A DNA stretch of 36,606 bases from Chara braunii (Eukaryota > Streptophyta > Charophyceae > Charales > Characeae), in the NCBI GenBank assembly GCA_003427395.1, contig BFEA01000065.1, positions 2,626,671 through 2,663,276 of the forward strand. The letters are read 5' to 3'. The translations under genes and the position numbers were made by a program. Below the pieces are notes generated by a model, which saw nothing but the letters and a program-made list of their open reading frames with translations, was not told the DNA's origin and did no database searches. This document shows positions 20,637-29,688 of the stretch, in pieces (position 1 is the stretch's first letter; the number at the start of each line of letters is the position of its first letter).

Positions 20637-20765
20637 TGCTATTGGCCTTCAGCAGCTGGAGGACGGGCAAGCAGGAACTTCCTGAAGGGGGGTTAGGCAT
20701 TGGCAGGAAGGCAGAAGGTCTCTGGCTTATGCTATTCGCCTTCAGAAGCTGGAGGAGGACGGGAG
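20637..20765 (+). repeat. Two-copy diverged direct repeat, period about 91
   Basis: TGCTATTGGCCTTCAGCAGC at 20637 and TGCTATTCGCCTTCAGAAGC near 20728 are both followed by TGGAGGACGGG-like sequence. A 189-codon minus-strand ORF (20542-21111) crosses them, which is why LLKANS appears twice in its translation. Confidence 0.75.
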
Positions 20766-21038
20766 GAAGGGAGGGCGGCAAACAGTCTCTCTCTTTGCCA
20801 ATGAATGAAAAAGTATGGATGGATGCTCGAGTCGCCCTGAGCCATCGCCCCGAGCCATCTTCCGCAACAAATTGGACACCTTGCAGCATTTTTATTTTCC
20901 AGTGTCCGTTTCCACCCCCTGCCCATGGTGACCATACTTCACGTGATGGGAAATGACTTCGCCGCGTACAAGAGGCGTAACGTAACCCTTCTGTTTTCTC
21001 GTGGAGAAGTGAACTCCCATAGCCACAAGTGAGCACCG

Positions 21039-21380
21039 TAGCCCGGCGAAAAGCTGTAAGCAGGTACGAAGTACAATAGCCCGAGGAAAAGCTGCAAGTG
21101 CTAAGCGCCATAGCCCGGCGAAAAGCTATACGAAGGTACTACGATAGCCCGGCCAAAAACTATAAGTACGCACTATAGGTACCATACGCCGGCAAAAAGC
21201 TATAAGTACGTTCCAAGTACCATAGCCCGGCGAAAAGCTGTGAGTAACAACCTTGCATAAGAGGGCGAAGGCCAGAAGAAGCGTGCTCGAATGCGGGAAA
21301 GGCTATAGGTGCTAAGTATAGCCCGGCGAAAAGCTATAAGTAAGTTCTAAGTACCATAGCCCGGCGAAAATCTGTTAAGT
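21039..21380 (+). repeat. Eight-copy array with TAGCCCGGCGAAAAGCT core
   Basis: Cores begin at 21039, 21077, 21111, 21145, 21185, 21223, 21319 and 21357, with spacings of 34 to 40 bases and one of 96. Each core is usually followed by ATAAGTA or GTAAGTA and preceded by TACCA. The sixth and eighth cores carry a matching extension (AACAACC, then GAGGGCGAAGG, then AGAAGCG), showing a higher-order period of about 134. The spacers are themselves related, as in a minisatellite. No coding frame survives. Confidence 0.85.
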
Positions 21381-21537
21381 AACAACCCTGCAGAGGAGGG
21401 CGAAGGCTATAAGAAGCGCGCTAGCGCACGAAGGCCTGGGACGTTCATGTCGTGGGGTTGACAGGGTTGGTTGCTGCCAGCCCACATGAACATCGTGGGA
21501 AATGCCGCTCGCTTAGAGTTCCAGGGTTGCTGGCTAT

Positions 21538-21538
21538 G

Positions 21539-21571
<33 letters not shown>

Positions 21572-21633
21572 TAAATAAATAATAATAATAAAATAATAAA
21601 AATAAAAATAAAAATAAAAATAAAAATAATAAT
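21538..21633. repeat. AT-rich (AAT)n / (AAAAT)n microsatellite
   Basis: AAT trinucleotides grade into AAAT and AAAAAT units. It follows a non-repetitive GC-richer block and is not part of a gene. Confidence 0.95.
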
Positions 21634-22097
21634 CGACGGCGTAGATTTGCAAGTAAGGGCATGGCATCTGGCGAAGCTGTCTCTGTAGGCGGTCTTATCA
21701 CGCCATGGCAGAGGGATATGAGTGCAAGACGCTGATATCTATATATATTATTATTTATTTTTTAAAGGTGATTTTTGCTGTTTGTTACTTAATGTTGGAA
21801 TCGGGGCAAAGGATCCGCCAATTTTCACATCAGCAAGAGTGTGGTGCAAAATGACGAGTGTATACGTTAAAATCGGAATTTGAGTTTTGAATCTTTTGAT
21901 TGAAATTCTTAACCGTAAATTAAGTCCGCCAATTTTCACAGCTGGGGAGGAGGTTGCAGGGAAGCCCTCTGTCACCGACGTTGGGACAGAGTCGAGGGAA
22001 CGATGGACACTAATTAATCATAGATTCCTCAACTGCCGAGACGGTAAATAATTAGGCAATCATTAGAGATTGACGGGAGGGGCGGTATACAAAAGTG
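21634..22097. other. Unassigned stretch
   Basis: Only short ORFs are present. GATCCGCCAATTTTCACAT at about 21810 and GTCCGCCAATTTTCACAG near 21924 form a short direct repeat about 115 bases apart. Confidence 0.5.
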
Positions 22098-22194
22098 AGG
22101 AGCACACACGCGCACACACACACGCACGTGTCAGATTAGTTTCTCAGACTTACTACCGTTCTTGTCCGGGGTTTGGACCGGCAGTCTGCTAGAA

Positions 22195-22256
<62 letters not shown>

Positions 22257-22272
22257 CGTGTGTGTGTGCTCC
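22098..22272. repeat. (CA)/(GT) inverted-repeat pair around a 64-base loop
   Basis: GGAGCACACACGCGCACACA onwards (22098-22130) is mirrored by the GT-rich tract 22194-22272 that ends GCGCGTGTGTGCGTGTG then TGTGCTCC. CACGTG lies at the inner end of both arms. On one strand this could fold into a long CA/GT hairpin. The longer right arm reflects expansion of GT units. Confidence 0.7.
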
Positions 22273-22494
22273 TCCCTAGCACAGTCTGCTGCTAGGATTG
22301 CAAGGCTGGTGTGCGTAAAGTCGACCACTTTTCTCAGGGGTATCGTAAACTCTGGGCGATGTGGTGAGTCCTTATCCATTAGTCAAATGCATCCTGGGCA
22401 GACTGTTGGGGTTCAACCTCCTGATGAGTCGGTGGAAGTCCGACGAAACAGTCTGGCGCAGTCGTGCTTTTTTTGAGTGTTTAGCGAACATGAC

Positions 22495-22495
<1 letters not shown>
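22273..22495. other. Unassigned stretch before the gap
   Basis: Unique-looking sequence with no recognised gene. The long ORFs drawn from here continue through the microsatellite and the N run and have no meaning. Confidence 0.5.

Positions 22496-22579
<84 letters not shown>
22496..22579. repeat. (CA)n(GA)n microsatellite at the gap's left edge
   Basis: CA units to about 22538 pass into GA units that run directly into the gap, so the true repeat length is unknown. Confidence 0.95.
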
Positions 22580-23057
22580 NNNNNNNNNNNNNNNNNNNNN
22601 NNNNNNNNNNNNNNNNNNNNNNNNNNNNNNNNNNNNNNNNNNNNNNNNNNNNNNNNNNNNNNNNNNNNNNNNNNNNNNNNNNNNNNNNNNNNNNNNNNNN
22701 NNNNNNNNNNNNNNNNNNNNNNNNNNNNNNNNNNNNNNNNNNNNNNNNNNNNNNNNNNNNNNNNNNNNNNNNNNNNNNNNNNNNNNNNNNNNNNNNNNNN
22801 NNNNNNNNNNNNNNNNNNNNNNNNNNNNNNNNNNNNNNNNNNNNNNNNNNNNNNNNNNNNNNNNNNNNNNNNNNNNNNNNNNNNNNNNNNNNNNNNNNNN
22901 NNNNNNNNNNNNNNNNNNNNNNNNNNNNNNNNNNNNNNNNNNNNNNNNNNNNNNNNNNNNNNNNNNNNNNNNNNNNNNNNNNNNNNNNNNNNNNNNNNNN
23001 NNNNNNNNNNNNNNNNNNNNNNNNNNNNNNNNNNNNNNNNNNNNNNNNNNNNNNNNN
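22580..23057. other. Assembly gap (478 N)
   Basis: A run of 478 undetermined bases lies between a (GA)n tract and a (CT)n tract. The gap length is presumably a scaffolding estimate. The right flank being the complement of the left flank leaves orientation and true content uncertain. Confidence 0.99.

Positions 23058-23110
<53 letters not shown>
23058..23110. repeat. (CT)n microsatellite at the gap's right edge
   Basis: CT units run from the gap end to about 23110, followed by unique sequence. Confidence 0.95.
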
Positions 23111-23114
<4 letters not shown>

Positions 23115-23416
23115 TCCGCTTGCGCGCGTGCGGAAGCTGTCTCTCTATCCTTCATAAACAGAAATGCGGGGTCGGAAAGAGGACGAAGGGGGCGCAGCGA
23201 CAAGTCTGTCTGCCTGTGTGTCTCTCTCACAGTTTTTGCCGCCGGGATCGTTGACGCGCTTGTCGTTGGCGGGGGATGATGGTGGACGGATGGCGTGGTG
23301 ATGAGCGATGATGGCAAGGTTGAGGAGAGGCGGTTTCGCGTGGGAATGGGTTTTTGTTGATGTAAAGTCTCATCCTCAGCCTTGGGTACTCTACTTTCAG
23401 CGTAGATGAGAGTCTC

Positions 23417-23466
23417 CGCTCCTGCTCCCGCTCCTGCTCCTGCTCCTGCTCCGGCTCCTGCTTCTG
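23417..23466 (+). repeat. (GCTCCT)n hexanucleotide repeat
   Basis: About eight GCTCCT-like units with single-base variants. A short flanking TTGGGTTGAGGAGAGGCGATG resembles upstream GGTTGAGGAGAGGCGG near 23318. Confidence 0.85.
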
Positions 23467-23638
23467 TTTGGGTTGAGGAGAGGCGATGACCGCTAAGAGT
23501 TAACGAATAATTGCCAACCCCGAATTCCTATCTATTGGGTTAAACTCTAATCGGGGCTCTGAACGACTTCAGCTGCTGCTTCTGCTTTGGGATGGGTGGG
23601 ATGCTTTGGAGGCAGGAACGACAAAAGACACGTATGTA

Positions 23639-23757
23639 TAACATAACATAACATAACATAACATAACATAACATAACATAACCAAACATAACACACCCAA
23701 CCATAACATAACATAACATAACATAACATAACATAACATAACATAACATAACATAAC
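23639..23757. repeat. (TAACA)n pentanucleotide microsatellite
   Basis: TAACA units run in two blocks, interrupted at 23680-23705 by CCAAACATAACACACCCAAC. Minus-strand ORFs reading CYVML repeats come from this tract. Confidence 0.97.
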
Positions 23758-23804
23758 GTTTGGTCACTTTCTGTAGTAGGTAGGATTGCGAATTGCTTGT
23801 ACTG

Positions 23805-24108
23805 GTGGCGATGATGATGGTTATCGGCGAGGATAATGGTCCTTACGGGGATGGTACTGGCGATGATGACGGTATTGGCGATGTGTGATGATGGTACTGG
23901 CAATGGATGGTCTTGGCGATGGTGATAGTACTGGCGATGATGATAGTACTGGCGATGACGACGGTATTGGGTATTGGCGATGTGTGACGATGGTATTGGC
24001 AATGAATGGTCTTGGCGATGATGATAGTACTCGCGATGATGATGGATGATGATGGCACTGGCGATGATGATGATAGTACTGGCGATGATGATGATAGTAC
24101 TGGCATGA
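23805..24108 (+). repeat. GATGATG-rich minisatellite, unit near TACTGGCGATGATGATAG
   Basis: An 18-base unit recurs with variants (GGTATTGGCGATG, GGTACTGGCAATG, GTCTTGGCGATG). A higher-order duplication is visible: GTATTGGCGATGTGTGAYGA, then TGGTAYTGGCAATG, then ATGGTCTTGGCGATG, near 23872 and 23965. Open frames through it (SSSPV, IIAST peptides) reflect the unit length being a multiple of three. Confidence 0.9.
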
Positions 24109-25797
24109 GTTGTCTCATGGTGGAATGGGATAATGAAATCAGTCTTGCAAATTCACACTCAAACATGCATGCAACAGATGAGAATAACTTGGCGCTGTGC
24201 AACCAACTCAAACTCGGAGATATGGTAGCTTGCAACTCAACTCAAATCCAAGTTTACTTCAGTTGACTATGGCGCTGGGCGCCCACACTTACACGTTCGA
24301 CTCAGAGTTCACACGCAACTCGACTCCGGATCACCCTGGATACCATGCACGCCAACCACTGCACACACACATACACACTCACTAACTGTCTATGGCTATG
24401 GCGCATGGCCACTAACACCTAACTAGCCTATCACTAACTTCTGCCCACTTCGTCTTCAGGCCATCTGCAGACCTCCCTTGCACAAGACGCCCGAGCAGCG
24501 CTTCCGCAGAGCTTCCGCAGGAATGAATGAATGGCTGGACGCAGCCTCTTGATTTATACTTCTGTGTTGCATTCGTTTGCCTTGCATCCCTGGCCCATGA
24601 GGCACACAGTCCCCCCCCGTGGTACTTGCTGGACCGGACTGGTACTTTCTAGACTTTCCCATGACTGCATGGTGACAACCCTACGACGCAGTGCAGTCGC
24701 ACTGGGATCCTACTATTTGCCCTCGCCACTTGTCCTCGTCTCCAACATGGGCTTGCTTTAGTCACACCACTTGACCACTTGCCAACCTTCTAGAAGGACT
24801 GCAGCTGGACTTCTACTCTACAGGTCTATGGATCAAATCCTGGCTACCTAAGGACCTACGACAGACCTACTTACCACTGGCGGTTCTACAGGTCGCAGGT
24901 TCAATTCTTCAAGTGGTCACAGATATTGTACACAGGTAAGTTGGGGAACTAGGGATCGAACCCTGGGTCCTACATCAGCTACTTCGAACTGGTGAATACC
25001 GTTTCAATAATTTGCTTTGCAAATTATTTCTGTCGATCATGTGGTTGGTCGATAATCACCACGTTCATGCTCTACGACGATCAGTGTACACGTGGCAGCA
25101 GGCGGCTTTCGCTGGGCCACTCTTTGCTTGGGAATAGGGATGGGAATAGGTATGGGAAATGGGATGGGAATGGGACGAACCGTTAGTAGGTAGGACCAAA
25201 ACCGCCTGATCCAAAAAAAAAAAGAAAAAAAAGAAAAGGAAAAAAAAAAGCATTCGGCATCTCGCCCATGTATGCTGCAAACGTAACGCCAAACCACATC
25301 CATTTCCTTTCTTTCTTTCTTTTTTTTTATTCTTTTTTTCTTTTTCCAAATTGGTTTTGCTCATGGCGGTGTGGAACAGGAAGGAGCAACTTCGGGCACT
25401 TTGGACAGATACGCCTCCTCGAGAGTGGGATTCCCCATTTGCTAGTTTTTTTATTTTTTTTTATTTTTATAAGTAAATGAGCTGATGTCGAAGTTCGAGA
25501 GCTTTTGCCTATGGCTGCTTTTGCAGATTGCCAGATACCATCGTGCGTGTATTTGCTTGTCTTAAAAAAGTCGTCGTTGTTGCTTTTTTTCTTTTTTCTT
25601 TTTTTTGAAACAATGGTGGGTAGCGGCTAACCATTATTATTATTATTATTCTGTCCGTCAGGATTGCGACTCATCATCTGTTTATCCGCAGTTACATTGT
25701 TCTGTCTATCATTGAGCCACCAGGGGGAAGGCGTCTGAGTGTTTGATAGGATAGCTAACCCCTGCTCGTGAACTGCGACTTGCCAATCAATGCGTTT
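24109..25797. other. Unassigned stretch with B-box-like motifs and homopolymer runs
   Basis: GGATCAAATCC (24830-24840), GGTTCAATTCT (24898-24908) and, on the minus strand, GGTTCGATCCC (24952-24962) resemble RNA polymerase III B boxes. TCTACAGGTC precedes the first two. No A box sits at tRNA spacing. From 25210 to 25620 there are repeated A- or T-rich runs. A (GGGAATGGGAT)-like purine patch lies at 25130-25175. No protein domain is recognised. Confidence 0.45.
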
Positions 25798-26300
25798 CCG
25801 TTTTAGGAATGTGAGAGGTAAAAGTGCATGCCAGAACCATGTCTTCTTCTTTTTTGTTTCTTGGCAGAGTGGACATGTGTACAGGGCTTAGTGTTTAACC
25901 TGGGCAGGAATGTTCAGCCTTGTTTCGTTCTTAAAACTCCATGTGTGCAGGGTTTAGGGTTTTACCGTCTTAGGAATGTTCGGCCTTGTGTATATTCTTT
26001 TTTCTTCAAATGGCTCCATGGGTACAGGGTGTAGGGTTTAGGTTCTTACCGTTTTAGGAATGTTCGGCCTTGTGTTTATTCTTTTTTTCTTCAAATGGCT
26101 GCACGTGTTCAGGGTCTAGGGTTTAGGCTCTTACCCTCTTAGGAATGTTCAACTTTGTGTATATTCTTTTTTCTTCAAATGGCTCCATGTGTACGTACAG
26201 GGTATAGGCCCTTCAGGGTCTTACCGTGGAGGAATGTTCAGCCTTGTGTATATTCTTTTAGGCCCTTCAGGGTGATTCTAGAAATGTTGAGCCTTTTGTA
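25798..26300 (+). repeat. Telo-box-containing minisatellite, about seven units
   Basis: AGGAATGTTCRGCCTTGTGT-like cores start near 25806, 25906, 25972, 26056, 26141, 26230 and 26281 (the last is a shortened variant). Complete units are 84-89 bp and carry TATTCTTTTTTCTTCAAATG, then GCTCCATG, then CAGGGTNTAGGGTTTAGG, then TCTTACCGTCTTAGG. TAGGGTTT, the complement of the plant telo-box, and TTTAGGG, the plant telomere unit, occur in the middle copies. Later units shorten and diverge. Confidence 0.8.
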
Positions 26301-26314
26301 TATATAATATATAT

Positions 26315-26342
26315 CCTTTCTTTCTTTCTTTCTTTCTTTCTT
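26315..26342. repeat. (CTTT)n microsatellite
   Basis: About seven CTTT units follow an AT-rich TATATAATATATATC segment and close the telo-box minisatellite region. Confidence 0.9.
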
Positions 26343-26770
26343 AAAATCGCTCCAGGCAGGGGCAGGACTGCTGGTGGGGCAGAGTCAACATGCTCCCACT
26401 CACTTTCTCTGCCTCCGGAGAGGCGACCAGAATGTGCCCTTTAATTAATGTCGACCTTTTTTTTTTCTTTTTTTTCTTTTTTTCTTTGTTAATGGTCCGA
26501 TGGACCGCACAGATCAGATATCAGACTGACCAAAACAGATACGACACTCGATCTATTTTTAGCCATTTTTAGCCGAAAGGCCGAGAAAGGTATATTGTCA
26601 ACTTTAAAATATAAATAAATTTGCAGCTTTCAGTTGAGAAGGGTAGTGGTAGCAGGAATGAGCTTGTCGTTGTTGTTATATTGACCCAACGTACCATCAT
26701 CTGGTCAATAGAATGTAATACGTATGGTCATTATATCCGTATTTGGTGCTACTTTCAGTCCGGGGACCAG
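26343..26770. other. Unassigned stretch
   Basis: T-rich near 26455-26487; no gene or repeat family is recognised. Confidence 0.5.
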
Positions 26771-26784
26771 GGTAACCAGCGTTC

Positions 26785-26887
26785 GCGATGGGCCGAACGC
26801 CCGAACCCGAACGCCCGAACGTATGGGACCCCTTGGGGATGCGTTCGGCCGTTCGGGCCGAACGCGGACCCAAAAAAAAAGAAAAAG

Positions 26888-26919
<32 letters not shown>
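26785..26919 (+). repeat. GC-rich CCGAACGC repeat block ending in poly(A)
   Basis: CCCGAACG and GGCCGAACG units recur at 26790-26822. GTTCGGC and GCCGAAC at about 26843-26863 form an inverted repeat. An A-rich run (26872-26919) follows at once. GGTTCTGGGG occurs right after the run (26920) and again near 26958. The GC-rich block with an A tail could be a small retroposon, but no target duplication or promoter box confirms it. Confidence 0.45.
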
Positions 26920-26921
<2 letters not shown>

Positions 26922-26970
26922 TTCTGGGGAGTGCTTCTTTTGTTTCTTTTTTAATTAGGTTCTGGGGCCC

Positions 26971-27058
26971 TATCCTTTCCTTTCCTTTCCTTTCCTTTCC
27001 TTTCCTTTCCTTTCCTTTCCTTTCCTTTTCCTTTCGTTTCTTCCTTCCTTCCTTCCTT
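26971..27058 (+). repeat. (TTTCC)n then (TTCC)n polypyrimidine tract
   Basis: About eleven TTTCC units are followed by TTCC units. The long ORFs across it (FLSFP or KERKG peptides) are low-complexity artefacts. Confidence 0.95.
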
Positions 27059-27952
27059 ACCCCGGTGATTCTCTTTGCTTTGTTTTTCTTTTTTTCTTTC
27101 AATGCAATCAATAAAGATGTCGTGTGGTACCAGAGAGAGGGAGTGCACCTTATACTGTCCTGTCCTGGACCCGGGTGTGGACTGGAACGATGCTATGCTC
27201 TGATAACCCCTTGCAGGTAGGTAGGTTTGCGATCTGAGGCAAAGGGCAGAAACTGGAAGAGTGAGGATTGAGCTCAGCCGGGGGAGCAAAAAGAGCTGGA
27301 GAGAGAATAATTGAACATTATCAATATTATCAGGACAAGATGGAAGTGATTTCCTATAATGGCCACTCAAGTTTGCAAAGGATAAACAAACAAGCGACGG
27401 TGATGGGAAGTTGGGAGCAAGGGAAGGAGGTGCAAGGCGAGAACGCAGCAGGGAAGGAAAACTTGAGAAAGGTAAGAACTTACTAAGAAGTTACGAAGAA
27501 CTCTCTAAGTCCTTTGCATAACAGAAAAATGCCATGGTGACATCATTTTCCTTGCCAAGTTTTTTCTCATGTATGACACTTTTGCTTGCGGTCTATTTTC
27601 CACCTAGGGAAGGCTGCAGGTATCCATTTCCCAATTTGTTTTCGTGGCCATGATGGAAAACTTTGAGAATATAATATATACGCATATATTTGACGATATA
27701 TAGTATATAATCATATTGTAATGTACACCTAGGTTCCCAGACTCGCCTGGGACCACTTGCCTGGCCGGGCTAAAGAAGAAAGGAAGAAAGAAAAAAAAGG
27801 TCTAATTTTTAGTTTTATAACTTTTATGTTTAATTTGGTACAGACTTTCTATGTGACCCTGAGGCCGCATAACATAGTTTTCATTTTCGGATTTTTTATT
27901 TTTTTTTGCAGGGACCTTCCCTGACCCTTGCCCAGCCGAGCTGCCCGGGCAA
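27059..27952. other. Unassigned stretch
   Basis: Only short ORFs. AT-rich palindromic runs (ATATATA) occur near 27670-27715. No gene is recognised. Confidence 0.5.
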
Positions 27953-27976
27953 CCAAGGTCACCCGGGTGGCCTTGG
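27953..27976. repeat. 24-bp near-perfect palindrome
   Basis: CCAAGGTCACCC and GGGTGGCCTTGG are reverse complements except for one pair. It lies in a GC-rich block (GCCCGGGCAACC) between AT-rich segments. Confidence 0.85.
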
Positions 27977-28493
27977 CTGGTAGCCCAGATATTTACATAT
28001 ATTCCGTGTCTATCTAGGTTGTTTTTCCGGGCGCCCGAGCACCTAAAAGGGCCTTTACGAATTAGACCCCAGAAGAACACCCCAACAGTGAGGGGCCCTG
28101 TCGGCCAGAACTTAAATTCACGAGCAGCAACTCAAAAGACGAAGTTCCCTGAGGCATATGTCGCATCCGTAATGAAATGAAAAGTCGTTTCGAACAGTCA
28201 CAAACAGGTCCTGCACGAACAGGTATCGGACACAGTTTTCAAGACTGAGTTAGGGTCATGTCTCCTCGATGAAAAGTCATGTCTGTTCGGTAATAAGTCA
28301 AAGGCTACAGTCCCAGTTCAGTCATAATCCCACGAGTCAGTCCTGATTTAGACCCGGAATCCAAAAGACAGGCCGATGGCCCAAAGCAGCAGCAGACCAT
28401 GGGAAAAGATACTGGGACACACACTTTGCAACAACGGGTACTGGGCAGGAGTCCCAGGGACACTTGAGGCTGAACGCAGGCCACGCCAGACCA
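27977..28493. other. Unassigned stretch
   Basis: No ORF with a recognisable domain is present. The sequence runs without a break into the first 373-bp block. Confidence 0.45.
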
Positions 28494-28866
28494 GTCCAGC
28501 ACTATAAAGGACTGGCCAGGCTCCCATTTGGATAGATGCGCACTTCGCATGAGAGTGTGGAAGTGCCGTGGCACTTGTGCGCTAGATGTGTGTGAGCTGC
28601 GCCAGGCTGAAGAGCAGCGCTATGTGGGAAGGAATAGAGTGCTGGCTAGAGGGAAGGCAGCCACAGCTGCGCCAGCGCTAGTTAGTATGTTAGTAGGGAT
28701 AGTCAGTAGAAGATACCAGTGAGTAGTATTCAGAATAGATCCTCGTGTGATAGGGAGTACGCAAGCATGATGAGTGAGGGTAGACCAGGACTATAGACAC
28801 AGAGGGAGAGAGTGAAGAAGGCAGACGAGAGAGGGGGTAGTGTGAGCTATGGTGACACTTACCTGT

Positions 28867-28904
28867 CTGTCTCTTATACACATCTAGATGTGTATAAGAG
28901 ACAG
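28867..28904. other. Nextera mate-pair junction adapter, copy 1
   Basis: CTGTCTCTTATACACATCT is followed directly by its reverse complement AGATGTGTATAAGAGACAG. These are the Tn5 mosaic ends, and head-to-head they form the circularisation junction of Illumina Nextera mate-pair libraries. It is not genomic DNA. Short ORFs across it give the peptides CIRDR and SYTHLDVYKRQ, known signs of this adapter in translated assemblies. Confidence 0.98.
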
Positions 28905-29277
28905 GTCCAGCACTATAAAGGACTGGCCAGGCTCCCATTTGGATAGATGCGCACTTCGCATGAGAGTGTGGAAGTGCCGTGGCACTTGTGCGCTAGATGT
29001 GTGTGAGCTGCGCCAGGCTGAAGAGCAGCGCTATGTGGGAAGGAATAGAGTGCTGGCTAGAGGGAAGGCAGCCACAGCTGCGCCAGCGCTAGTTAGTATG
29101 TTAGTAGGGATAGTCAGTAGAAGATACCAGTGAGTAGTATTCAGAATAGATCCTCGTGTGATAGGGAGTACGCAAGCATGATGAGTGAGGGTAGACCAGG
29201 ACTATAGACACAGAGGGAGAGAGTGAAGAAGGCAGACGAGAGAGGGGGTAGTGTGAGCTATGGTGACACTTACCTGT

Positions 29278-29315
29278 CTGTCTCTTATACACATCTAGAT
29301 GTGTATAAGAGACAG
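29278..29315. other. Nextera mate-pair junction adapter, copy 2
   Basis: Identical to the 28867-28904 junction, exactly 411 bases downstream. It is again flanked by the end and start of the same 373-bp block. Confidence 0.98.
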
Positions 29316-29688
29316 GTCCAGCACTATAAAGGACTGGCCAGGCTCCCATTTGGATAGATGCGCACTTCGCATGAGAGTGTGGAAGTGCCGTGGCACTTGT
29401 GCGCTAGATGTGTGTGAGCTGCGCCAGGCTGAAGAGCAGCGCTATGTGGGAAGGAATAGAGTGCTGGCTAGAGGGAAGGCAGCCACAGCTGCGCCAGCGC
29501 TAGTTAGTATGTTAGTAGGGATAGTCAGTAGAAGATACCAGTGAGTAGTATTCAGAATAGATCCTCGTGTGATAGGGAGTACGCAAGCATGATGAGTGAG
29601 GGTAGACCAGGACTATAGACACAGAGGGAGAGAGTGAAGAAGGCAGACGAGAGAGGGGGTAGTGTGAGCTATGGTGACACTTACCTGT

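Larger units (their letters stand above)
28494..29688 (+). repeat. Three identical 373-bp blocks joined by adapter (assembly artefact)
   Basis: Blocks 28494-28866, 28905-29277 and 29316-29688 appear identical, with a period of exactly 411 bases including the 38-base junctions. Each starts GTCCAGCACTATAAAGG and ends TGACACTTACCTGT. Because the junctions are synthetic, the natural locus probably holds one copy, followed by the sequence after 29688. The block has a TATA-like CACTATAAAGG and no recognised coding region. Confidence 0.93.

Noticed and set aside
20542-21111. 189-codon minus-strand ORF
   Set aside because: It crosses a duplicated segment and a purine tract, has a low-complexity C-terminus and no domain.
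21039-21380. CRISPR-like array
   Set aside because: The spacers are related to each other, spacings vary, there are no cas genes, and the surroundings are eukaryotic repeats.
22361-23317. ORFs of 226-297 codons across the gap
   Set aside because: They read through 478 undetermined bases and dinucleotide repeats; the length is meaningless.
26621-27370. Long ORFs through the poly(A) and (TTTCC)n tracts
   Set aside because: Low-complexity translations; no domain on either side.
28690-29349. Repeated short ORFs with CIRDR and SYTHLDVYKRQ peptides
   Set aside because: They are translations of the Nextera junction adapter fused to a duplicated block, not genes.
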